Assembly (NCBI RefSeq): GCF_019654915.1
Contig: NZ_BPET01000055.1
Coordinates: 1-42,628 of the forward strand
Source of the DNA: Shewanella sp. MBTL60-007
GTDB taxonomy: Bacteria; Pseudomonadota; Gammaproteobacteria; Enterobacterales; Shewanellaceae
Length of the DNA: 42,628 nucleotides
Reading direction: 5' to 3'
Under the pieces are notes generated by a model, which did not search any database, was not told the origin of the DNA, and was given only the letters and a program-made list of their open reading frames with translations. Shown in pieces: positions 34,914 to 42,628 of this stretch (position 1 is its first letter; the number at the start of each line of letters is the position of its first letter). Both the position numbers and the translations under genes were made by a program.

Positions 34914-36497
34914 TTAGCTAAATTGGTTCATGGTGTTGTCTTTACCTGAAGCCTTAAGAGCTTGGTCTCCAGAAAAGTATTCTTTGTGATCATCACCCAT
35001 ATCAGAACCAGCCATGTTTTGGTGCTTAACACATGCAATACCCTGACGGATCTCTTTACGCTGCACGTTAGCAACATAGCCTAACATGCCTTGTTCACCG
35101 AAGTATTCTTTAGCTAGGTTATCGGTTGATAGCGCTGCGGTATGGTATGTAGGTAGCGTGATAAGGTGATGGAAAATACCCGCTTCACGTGCCGCATCGG
35201 CTTGGAAGGTACGGATCTTCTCATCAGCTTGTACCGCGAGCTCAGTATTGTCGTAATCAATGCTCATAAGCTTATCACGGTCATAAGCAGATACGTCTTG
35301 ACCAGACTCTTGCATTGCATCGAATACCTGCTGACGGAAGTTAAGTGTCCAGTTAAACGAAGGTGAGTTGTTATAGACCAGCTTCGCATTTGGAATTGTT
35401 TCGCGGATCTTATTCACCATGCCACCAATCTGCGCAACGTGAGGCTTCTCGGTTTCAATCCAAAGTAAATCGGCACCATTTTGCAACGAAGTAATACAAT
35501 CAAGTACACAGCGCTCTTCCCCGGTTCCTGCTCGGAATTTAAATAGGCCATTTGGAAGACGAGCAGGCTTTACAAGTTGACCGTTTTGCTGGAATACCAC
35601 GTCACCATTTTCAAGGTTAGCGGCGTCAACGGCTTCAACTTCAAGGAAAGAGTTATACTTGTCACCTAGATCACCAGCCTCGCTTGTCACAGCAATCTTT
35701 TGCGTAAGACCTGCACCTAATGAGTCAGTACGGGCAACGATAACACCATCATCGATCCCAAGTTCAAGGAATGCATAACGCACGGCATTGATCTTGGCTA
35801 GGAACTCAACGTGAGGCACAGTAACTTTACCGTCTTGGTGACCACACTGTTTAACATCAGATACTTGGTTTTCTAATTGAATACAGCAAGCACCGGCTTC
35901 AATCATCTGTTTAGCCATCAAGTAGGTTGCTTCTTCATTACCGAAACCAGCATCGATGTCGGCAATAATCGGTACCACGTGGGTTTCAAAGTTATCAATC
36001 TGAGCTTGAATTGCTGGTTTGTCACCTTCGCTCGCAGCATCGAGCTGGCGGAATAAGCCACCTAGTTCACGAGCATCGGCTTGGCGTAGGAAGGTATATA
36101 GTTCTTTAATCAGCGAAGCAACAGAGGTCTTTTCGTGCATTGACTGATCCGGTAGTGGACCAAACTCGCTTCGAAGTGCCGCAACCATCCAACCAGAAAG
36201 GTATAGGTAACGACGTTTAGTCGTCAGTAGATGTTTCTTAATAGAGATCATCTTTTGTTGGCCGATAAATCCGTGCCAACAGCCTAGTGACTGTGTGTAC
36301 TGCGACGAATCTTTGTCGTAGTTATCCATATCTTCACGCATGATCTTAGCCGTGTACTTAGCAATATCTAACCCTGTTTTAAAACGGTTCTGTAGACGCA
36401 TGCGTGCAACAGATTCTGGATTGATTGCGTTCCATGCACTACCTTCAGCATTAATCAAGGTAGCAGCCTCATCGATGTTAGCTCTGTAATTTGTCAT
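34914..36497 (-). CDS. aceA: Isocitrate lyase, long form
   Basis: A 527-residue glyoxylate shunt enzyme splitting isocitrate into glyoxylate and succinate. The active-site loop reads KQCGHQDGK with catalytic Cys218. This and the length match the long form found in Pseudomonas aeruginosa rather than the E. coli form of about 434 residues with KKCGH. AAAGGA precedes the ATG. It is divergent from a LysR regulator gene across a 110-base gap, and glcB lies beyond it. Confidence 0.95.
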   Translation of the reverse strand: MTNYRANIDEAATLINAEGSAWNAINPESVARMRLQNRFKTGLDIAKYTAKIMREDMDNYDKDSSQYTQSLGCWHGFIGQQKMISIKKHLLTTKRRYLYLSGWMVAALRSEFGPLPDQSMHEKTSVASLIKELYTFLRQADARELGGLFRQLDAASEGDKPAIQAQIDNFETHVVPIIADIDAGFGNEEATYLMAKQMIEAGACCIQLENQVSDVKQCGHQDGKVTVPHVEFLAKINAVRYAFLELGIDDGVIVARTDSLGAGLTQKIAVTSEAGDLGDKYNSFLEVEAVDAANLENGDVVFQQNGQLVKPARLPNGLFKFRAGTGEERCVLDCITSLQNGADLLWIETEKPHVAQIGGMVNKIRETIPNAKLVYNNSPSFNWTLNFRQQVFDAMQESGQDVSAYDRDKLMSIDYDNTELAVQADEKIRTFQADAAREAGIFHHLITLPTYHTAALSTDNLAKEYFGEQGMLGYVANVQRKEIRQGIACVKHQNMAGSDMGDDHKEYFSGDQALKASGKDNTMNQFS

Positions 36498-36607
36498 GTG
36501 TCTATTCCTTTAACGATATGATTAGCGGCGATTGATTACGTTGAAAATATTAGTAAGATTTGTTTAAATAAGTCTAATTTATAGTTTCTATATCCGGTAT
36601 TAATCTT
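36498..36607. promoter_or_regulatory. Shared aceA / LysR promoter region
   Basis: A 110-base AT-rich gap between divergent genes. ATTAG (36549-36553) and CTAAT (36574-36578) form an inverted pair 20 bases apart, a possible LysR operator. Exact promoter hexamers are not clear. Confidence 0.35.
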
Positions 36608-37552
36608 ATGAATATATCTCGTATCGATTTGAATTTATTGGTTTATCTTGATGTGCTGCTACGTGAAAAAAATGTTACAAAGGCGGCGGACCAGCTAGGG
36701 ATCAGTCAACCAGCTATGAGTAACGGTTTAAAGAGGCTGAGGACATTATTTGACGATCCATTGCTGATAAGAACCAGCCAGGGCATGACACCAACTGAGC
36801 GAGCCCAAGAGCTTCAGCCAACCATTAGCGAGCTGATAATTGGCTTAGAGAAAGCAGTGCAGCCAAGGGCAAAGTTTAACGCCGAAGATAGTGAGCAAGT
36901 GTTTAGGGTAATGGCCAGTGATTACGCTGAGGCAACCTTGATCCCACCTTTAATAGCAAGACTTCGTACAGAAGCTCCCAACGTCATCCTCGATATCATG
37001 ACCCCAAGTGACGTCAGCTTTCGCGATGTGGAGCAGGGGCGTGTGGATATGGTGATAAATCGCTTTGACAGTATTCCTCAATCATTCCACCAAAAAGTGC
37101 TTTGGAATGATAACTTTAGCTGCTTAATCAGCAAGACCAACCCGGTACTGGATAAGTTTTGTTTAGACAGTTACTTAAAGGCTAACCACGTTTGGGTTAG
37201 TAAGACGGGAATGGGAGTTGGAGTCGGTATGGATCCGGATGATGTGCAGAGGTTAGGCTGGGTAGATGAAGCCTTAACCCGAATTGGGGTACAGAGACGG
37301 ATCACTGTTTTTACTCGTCATTATCAAGCAGCCTGTTTATTGGCAGAGCAACAAGATTTGATCGCTACCATACCAAGTAAAATGGCAAGGCAGCACGAAA
37401 ATAACGACCGTGTCTGCATCGTACCACCACCGTTTGTGATCCCGCCTATTGCGCTTACCATGGCGTGGAGCCCACTATTGCAGCATAACCCTGCACATAA
37501 GTGGATGCGACAAGTCATCACTCAAACAGCGGATAACTTTGGTCGTAACTAG
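36608..37552 (+). CDS. LysR-family transcriptional regulator
   Basis: A 314-residue regulator with an N-terminal winged helix-turn-helix (residues about 7-65; VTKAADQLGISQPAMSNGLKRL) and a C-terminal effector-binding domain. The NLLVYLDVLL start and overall look are those of the NodD/LeuO-like branch. Divergent placement next to aceA and before glcB suggests it controls the glyoxylate genes, which is inference from context. No strong ribosome-binding site is seen. Confidence 0.87.
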   Translation: MNISRIDLNLLVYLDVLLREKNVTKAADQLGISQPAMSNGLKRLRTLFDDPLLIRTSQGMTPTERAQELQPTISELIIGLEKAVQPRAKFNAEDSEQVFRVMASDYAEATLIPPLIARLRTEAPNVILDIMTPSDVSFRDVEQGRVDMVINRFDSIPQSFHQKVLWNDNFSCLISKTNPVLDKFCLDSYLKANHVWVSKTGMGVGVGMDPDDVQRLGWVDEALTRIGVQRRITVFTRHYQAACLLAEQQDLIATIPSKMARQHENNDRVCIVPPPFVIPPIALTMAWSPLLQHNPAHKWMRQVITQTADNFGRN

Positions 37553-37809
37553 TTCTGGGCGATTGACGAGTTCCGTGCTTCTATTTCAATTGTGATGATT
37601 ATTTACGCAAAAATAGAGTTGAGAAATTAGTTTGGTGAATAGTGGTAATAAGGGGTATAAATTTTATAAATAAGTGGCTCTTGGTATAGGCTAGTCAATA
37701 TAGATAGGTGTCATTGCTGAAAATGGATAATTGATGGCTAACGCTAGCAGTTAATCGAGTCGTTACACCAGTGGCTAAAACAGATGGAAAACACGAATAA
37801 GGGCATATT

Positions 37810-39984
37810 ATGACTTCACGGATCAGAGTCGGTGGTTTACAAATCGAAAAATCACTTTGGGAGCTGGTAGACAGTGAGATCAGTCCGGGTACCGGCATAA
37901 GCTCACAGATCTTCTGGACCAAGTTTGAAGAGATAGTCAATGAACTCAGTCCGCTCAATCGCAAACTTCTACAAAAGCGAGAGCAACTGCAGCGACAGAT
38001 AGACGAATGGCATAAAGGCAACATAAAACAAACCTTTGTGCCGAGTGAATATAAACAGTTCTTAATCGATATCGGATATTTAGTCAAAGAGGGTGAGCCT
38101 TTTACGATTTCAACTGAGAATGTTGATAGTGAAATTGCGACCCAAGCAGGGCCTCAATTAGTGGTACCTGTTAAAAATGCCCGTTTCGCCTTAAATGCGG
38201 CGAATGCCCGTTGGGGAAGTCTATATGACGCTCTTTATGGTACCGATGCAATACCGCAAAGCGAAGGCGCCGAGTTATCTAAAGAATATAATCCCATTCG
38301 CGGTGCTAAGGTCATCACTTTTGCTAAAAACTTCCTAGATACAGCAGCGCCGTTAGTATCAGGCCCACACAGTCAAGTGACTCAATACTATGTAGAAGCT
38401 GGAACCTTATACGCAAAGTTAGCCAATGGCGACAAGACGACATTGGCCGAGCCCAGCAAGTTTGTGGGATTTAATGGTGAAGCACAAAACCCAGCGGCGG
38501 TATTGCTAGTTAATAATGGTTTACATATAGAGATCCAAATCGATAGTAGCAGTCCTGTTGGCCAGACGGATTTGGCGGGAGTAAAAGACTTACTCCTTGA
38601 ATCCGCAGTCACAACCATTATGGATTGTGAAGACTCAGTTGCGGCCGTAGATGCCGAAGACAAAGTCGAGGTTTACCGTAACTGGCTTGGGTTAATGCAG
38701 GGCAAACTGACGGCAACACTGAATAAAAACGGCAAAGCTATGGTGCGTGAGCTAAACGATGACAGGGTGTACACAGGAGCCTCGGGTCGAGATGTCACGC
38801 TACCGGGGCGTAGCCTACTGTTTGTGCGTAATGTCGGTCACCTGATGACCAATGATGCGGTACTGGATAAATATGGTGATGAAGTACCTGAGGGGATCCT
38901 CGATGGTATGGTGACCGTATTTGCGGCACTGCATGATCTTCAAGGCAATAATAACAACCGTAGTAACAGCCGAAAAGGTTCCGTCAATATTGTTAAGCCT
39001 AAGATGCATGGTCCAGAAGAGGTTCAGTTCACCTGTGAGTTGTTCACACGAATAGAAGATGCGTTAAAACTCTCGCGAAATACCATTAAAGTGGGGATTA
39101 TGGATGAAGAGCGTCGCACCACTGTTAATCTAAAAGAATGTATTCGAGCGGCTCAGGAGCGAGTCGTATTTATTAATACTGGTTTCTTAGACCGAACTGG
39201 CGATGAAATCCATACCTCCATGCTTGCTGGCCCGTTTGTGCCTAAGTCGGTGATGAAACAGCAAGCGTGGATCAAAGCCTATGAAGATTGGAATGTAGAT
39301 ATCGGTCTTGAGTGTGGTTTACAAGGGCGCGCCCAGATAGGTAAAGGTATGTGGCCTATGCCAGATGAGATGGCGGCGATGTTAGAACAAAAGGCTGGTC
39401 ACCCACAAGCTGGAGCGAATACCGCTTGGGTTCCATCACCTAATGGCGCCGTTTTGCATGCGACTCACTATCATCATATCGATGTTGCCCAAGTGCAAAA
39501 TCAACTGAAACAGCGTAAGCGTGCTAGCTTAGATGATCTGCTTACCATTCCGCTGATGCGAGATAATGAAACCCTCACGCCAGAGCAAAAGAGCTTTGAG
39601 CTAGATAATAACGCTCAAGGCATTTTAGGATACGTGGTTCGCTGGATTGACCAAGGCGTTGGCTGCTCAAAAGTGCCTGATATTAATAATGTTGGTTTAA
39701 TGGAAGATAGGGCAACACTACGGATCTCATCACAATACCTCGCGAACTGGTTACACCATGGTGTGTGTACAAAAGAGGAGGTGATGGCCTCACTGAAGAA
39801 GATGGCGCGGGTCGTTGATAAACAAAATGAAGCCGATAGCGCTTATATTAAGATGGCACCAAGTTTTGACGGTGTCGCGTTTACAGCCGCTTGCGATCTG
39901 ATCTTTAAAGGAGAGGAGCAGCCATCGGGCTATACCGAGCCGTTATTGCATGCTTATCGTAAACAAGCGAAGTTGCAAGCGTAA
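37810..39984 (+). CDS. glcB: Malate synthase G
   Basis: A 724-residue monomeric malate synthase condensing glyoxylate and acetyl-CoA. Length and order of motifs are those of isoform G, not the shorter AceB. MDCEDSVAAVDAEDK, GIMDEERRTTVNL (catalytic Arg) and ATHYHHIDVAQVQ are visible. AAGGG precedes the ATG. The 257-base upstream gap after the LysR gene should hold its promoter. A strong shared terminator lies downstream. Confidence 0.96.
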   Translation: MTSRIRVGGLQIEKSLWELVDSEISPGTGISSQIFWTKFEEIVNELSPLNRKLLQKREQLQRQIDEWHKGNIKQTFVPSEYKQFLIDIGYLVKEGEPFTISTENVDSEIATQAGPQLVVPVKNARFALNAANARWGSLYDALYGTDAIPQSEGAELSKEYNPIRGAKVITFAKNFLDTAAPLVSGPHSQVTQYYVEAGTLYAKLANGDKTTLAEPSKFVGFNGEAQNPAAVLLVNNGLHIEIQIDSSSPVGQTDLAGVKDLLLESAVTTIMDCEDSVAAVDAEDKVEVYRNWLGLMQGKLTATLNKNGKAMVRELNDDRVYTGASGRDVTLPGRSLLFVRNVGHLMTNDAVLDKYGDEVPEGILDGMVTVFAALHDLQGNNNNRSNSRKGSVNIVKPKMHGPEEVQFTCELFTRIEDALKLSRNTIKVGIMDEERRTTVNLKECIRAAQERVVFINTGFLDRTGDEIHTSMLAGPFVPKSVMKQQAWIKAYEDWNVDIGLECGLQGRAQIGKGMWPMPDEMAAMLEQKAGHPQAGANTAWVPSPNGAVLHATHYHHIDVAQVQNQLKQRKRASLDDLLTIPLMRDNETLTPEQKSFELDNNAQGILGYVVRWIDQGVGCSKVPDINNVGLMEDRATLRISSQYLANWLHHGVCTKEEVMASLKKMARVVDKQNEADSAYIKMAPSFDGVAFTAACDLIFKGEEQPSGYTEPLLHAYRKQAKLQA

Positions 39985-40006
39985 TCCTCCTAAGTAAAGA
40001 GATAAT

Positions 40007-40041
40007 AAAAAGCCCTAACCATAGGATGGTTAGGGCTTTTT
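40007..40041. terminator. Bidirectional terminator between glcB and adhE
   Basis: AGCCCTAACCA (40011-40021) pairs perfectly with TGGTTAGGGCT (40027-40037) around TAGGA, with A and T tracts on the two sides. It works for both convergent genes. Confidence 0.93.
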
Positions 40042-40057
40042 TAATCAACTAATGTGG

Positions 40058-42628
40058 TTATTGATCACTGTAGTCATTGCCGTAGTAACTGGCTAGCAAG
40101 ATCTGCTTTAGCTCAGCGATTAATGGGTATCTAGGATTAGCACCTGTGCATTGATCGTCAAATGCGTCTTCGGCTAGCTCATCTAGTTTGGCGAGGAAGT
40201 CGGCTTCGTTGACGCCGGCTGCTTGGATCGAGCATGGAATGCCAATCGTCTCCTTGAGCTCATCAATTTTTTTAAGCAGTGCCTCGACTTTTTCCGCATC
40301 GTTTTTGCCTTCGCCTGTTGCGCCTTCAAGTTTTAAATATTCAGCAATCTTTGCATATCGACAAAGTGCTTTCGGTCTATCGTACTGGCTAAATGCAGCC
40401 TGTTTAGTTGGCATATCCGTTGCGTTAAAGCGGATCACATTACTGATAAGTAACGCGTTCGCTAGTCCATGAGCTAAATGGAACTCTGCACCGAGCTTGT
40501 GCGCCATTGAGTGACAAATACCTAGGAAGGCATTGGCAAATGCGATCCCTGCAATGGTGGCTCCATTATGAACTTTTTCGCGTGCTATTGGCGCATTGGC
40601 GCCGTGAACATAAGCATCGGGAAGGTGCTTAAACAGTAAGTCTAGTGCTTGTAGCGCCTGACCATCACTATATTCGTTAGCCATCACACTCACATAAGCT
40701 TCTAAGGCATGAGTTACCGCATCTATGCCTCCGAAGGCTGTGAGTGATTTTGGCATGTCCATCACTAAATTAGGGTCAACGATGGCCATATTAGGCGTTA
40801 ACTCATAATCGGCAATGGGGTATTTCATGCCTGTTTGCTCATCTGTTACGACCGCAAACGGCGTGACCTCGGAACCTGTACCCGAGGTGGTTGGGATCGC
40901 AACCATCTTTGCTTTCTTGCCAAGTTTTGGGAACTTGTAGATACGTTTTCTAATATCCATAAAGCGAAGCGCTAGGTCGGCAAAGTCGACATCGGGGTGC
41001 TCATACATAACCCAGATGATTTTGGCGGCATCCATTGGCGAGCCACCGCCTAATGCGATTATCACATCTGGTTGAAAACTTTGGGCGACCCGCGCACCTT
41101 GTTTAACAATCTGCATAGTAGGATCGGCTTCAACCTCATAGAAGACTTCAGTTTCTAACCCTTGGCTCTTTAAGATCTTAATGGTTTCATCGCAGTATCC
41201 GTTATTGAATAGATACTTGTCGGTAACGATAAGTGCACGCTTTTTGTCGCTTAGTTCTTCTAGCGCTATGGGTAAACTACCACGGCGGAAGTATATTGAA
41301 GACGGAAGTTTATGCCACAACATGTTCTCAGCCCTCTTTGCGACCATTTTCTTGTTGATTAAGTGACTCGGTCCTACGTTTTCTGAAATGGAGTTGCCGC
41401 CCCAAGAACCGCAACCTAAGGTCAAAGATGGAGCAAGTTTAAAGTTATAGAGATCGCCTATGCCACCTTGGGATGCGGGAGTGTTGATAAGAATACGAGC
41501 GGTTTTCATTCTAAACCCGAAAGCCTTTACTCGCTCTGTTTGAGTATCTTGGTTGGTATATAATCCCGATGTATGGCCAATGCCGCCTAGTGCAACTAGG
41601 GCTTCAGCCTTATCTACCGCATCTTCAAAGTCACTAGCGCGATACATAGCCAGTAGCGGTGAGAGCTTTTCATGAGCGAAAGCTTCCGCTTCATCGATAT
41701 CAGTCACTTCTCCAATTAGTACTTTTGTAGTGGGGTGAACATCAATTCCTGCCATCTTGGCGATATTGGCGGCGCTTTGACCAACTATATCGGCATTGAG
41801 TCCACCATTTTTTAGAATAACGCTCTGCATCGCAGTAGTTTCGTCTTGGTTAAGTACGTAACCACCGTGAGTGATGAATCGCTCTTTAACCGTATCGTAA
41901 ACCTCATCAACAATAACAACTGCTTGTTCCGACGCGCAAACCACGCCGTTGTCGAAGGTTTTAGACATCAATACCGAACTCACCGCGCGTTTAATATCGG
42001 CCGTTTCATCGATAACGATCGGGGTATTGCCTGCCCCAACTCCAATTGCAGGTTTTCCTGAAGAGTAGGCGGCTTTGACCATTCCCGGTCCACCCGTTGC
42101 AAGAATAAGATTGATATCTTTGTGGGTCATTAGTTGGTTTGACAATGCAACCGATGGTTCATCGATCCAGCCAATAATGTCTTTCGGCGCTCCTGCGGCG
42201 ACGGCGGCCTCTAAAACCAGACGTGCAGCGGTTGTGGTAGAGGTTTTGGCCCGCGGGTGAGGCGAAAAGATGATGCCGTTACGGGTCTTAAGGCTGATAA
42301 GAGCTTTGAAAATAGCGGTGGAGGTTGGGTTGGTTGTAGGCACAATACCGCAGATGATCCCTACGGGCTCTGCAATGGTGATGGTACCAAAGGTGGTATC
42401 TTCTGAGAGGATCCCGCAGGTCTTCTCATCTTTATATTTGTTGTAAATATATTCAGAGGCAAAGTGATTTTTAATCACCTTATCTTCAATCACGCCCATC
42501 TGCGTTTCGGCTGCTGCCATCTTGGCTAGCGAGATCCGCGCGTCGGCAGCGGCAAGGGCTGCTGCTCTGAAAATCTTATCGACCTGTTCCTGAGAGTAGT
42601 TCGCAAACGTCTGCTGCGCCGTGCGTAC
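40058..42628 (-). CDS. adhE: Bifunctional aldehyde-alcohol dehydrogenase AdhE (5' end cut by window)
   Basis: The reading frame stays open from the stop at 40058 to the right edge, so about 856 residues are visible and only the first few are missing; the internal ATG at 42520 is not the true start. The N-terminal CoA-acylating acetaldehyde dehydrogenase has its nucleophile in VVCASEQ. The C-terminal iron-dependent alcohol dehydrogenase has GGSPMDAAK, TTSGTGSEVTPF and the metal-binding CHSMAHKLGAEFHLAHG. It reduces acetyl-CoA to ethanol in fermentation and usually forms spirosomes. Confidence 0.96.
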   Translation of the reverse strand, partial: VRTAQQTFANYSQEQVDKIFRAAALAAADARISLAKMAAAETQMGVIEDKVIKNHFASEYIYNKYKDEKTCGILSEDTTFGTITIAEPVGIICGIVPTTNPTSTAIFKALISLKTRNGIIFSPHPRAKTSTTTAARLVLEAAVAAGAPKDIIGWIDEPSVALSNQLMTHKDINLILATGGPGMVKAAYSSGKPAIGVGAGNTPIVIDETADIKRAVSSVLMSKTFDNGVVCASEQAVVIVDEVYDTVKERFITHGGYVLNQDETTAMQSVILKNGGLNADIVGQSAANIAKMAGIDVHPTTKVLIGEVTDIDEAEAFAHEKLSPLLAMYRASDFEDAVDKAEALVALGGIGHTSGLYTNQDTQTERVKAFGFRMKTARILINTPASQGGIGDLYNFKLAPSLTLGCGSWGGNSISENVGPSHLINKKMVAKRAENMLWHKLPSSIYFRRGSLPIALEELSDKKRALIVTDKYLFNNGYCDETIKILKSQGLETEVFYEVEADPTMQIVKQGARVAQSFQPDVIIALGGGSPMDAAKIIWVMYEHPDVDFADLALRFMDIRKRIYKFPKLGKKAKMVAIPTTSGTGSEVTPFAVVTDEQTGMKYPIADYELTPNMAIVDPNLVMDMPKSLTAFGGIDAVTHALEAYVSVMANEYSDGQALQALDLLFKHLPDAYVHGANAPIAREKVHNGATIAGIAFANAFLGICHSMAHKLGAEFHLAHGLANALLISNVIRFNATDMPTKQAAFSQYDRPKALCRYAKIAEYLKLEGATGEGKNDAEKVEALLKKIDELKETIGIPCSIQAAGVNEADFLAKLDELAEDAFDDQCTGANPRYPLIAELKQILLASYYGNDYSDQ

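Noticed and set aside
40058..42520. adhE as a complete 820-residue gene starting at ATG 42520
   Set aside because: The frame stays open upstream to the window edge with AdhE-like sequence, so the gene is cut by the window.
1..42628. CRISPR arrays, tRNA or rRNA genes, insertion sequences, prophage or toxin-antitoxin genes
   Set aside because: No regular repeat-spacer pattern, cloverleaf-like sequence, transposase, integrase or other relevant open frame was seen.

Overview
The window looks like chromosomal DNA of a marine gammaproteobacterium, most likely Shewanella or a close relative. The basis is gene content and order recalled for that genus: a hya-type [NiFe]-hydrogenase operon running straight into hypF and hypBCDEA, a class I fumarase, a long-form isocitrate lyase beside malate synthase G, and CRP/FNR-like anaerobic control sites. 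The genus call is inference; no 16S or other marker is present.

Layout. (1) 1-13241, plus strand: a complete Flp/Tad (type IVb) pilus locus of 14 genes: flp, prepilin peptidase tadV, an AAA+ ATPase, rcpC, rcpA, a small lipoprotein, tadG-like, tadE, tadF, tadZ, tadA, tadB, tadC, tadD. Spacing is tight and most genes have good ribosome-binding sites, so it is probably one transcription unit, with a hairpin just after flp that may set pilin excess. (2) 13328-13354: bidirectional terminator separating it from a convergent operon. (3) 13366-25199, minus strand: a periplasm-facing [NiFe] uptake hydrogenase (small subunit with Tat signal, large subunit, cytochrome b), its endopeptidase, a degenerate HypF-like protein, then hypF, hypB, hypC, hypD, hypE, hypA. 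Many of these genes overlap by 1-14 bases. FNR-like and CRP-like palindromes lie upstream of the structural genes, and a second CRP-like palindrome lies before hypB. (4) 25642-33652: housekeeping genes asnS, a small membrane protein, a NudL-type Nudix hydrolase, pabB, class I fumarase, and an exported S9 peptidase. (5) 33844-34410: an isolated type IVa-like prepilin. (6) 34914-39984: glyoxylate shunt: aceA, a divergent LysR regulator, and glcB. (7) 40058 to the right edge: adhE, cut at its 5' end by the window.

How they work together. The Tad genes encode pilin, processing peptidase, secretin, lipoproteins, pseudopilins, localisation and motor ATPases and platform proteins, which together form a tight-adherence pilus. 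The hydrogenase module contains the structural subunits and Hyp functions for Ni-Fe(CN)2CO cofactor assembly. It lacks the extra cysteines that mark oxygen-tolerant enzymes, which fits the anaerobic regulator sites. The glyoxylate genes allow growth on acetate or fatty acids.

Most worth following up: the HypF-like protein that has kept the fold but lost HypF catalytic motifs; the AAA+ ATPase inside the Tad locus; the non-standard Tad gene order; the paired CRP/FNR-like control of hydrogenase and maturation genes; and several start-site corrections (hypA GTG, hypC, tadZ, fumarase, small lipoprotein). I found no CRISPR array, insertion sequence, prophage, tRNA or rRNA.
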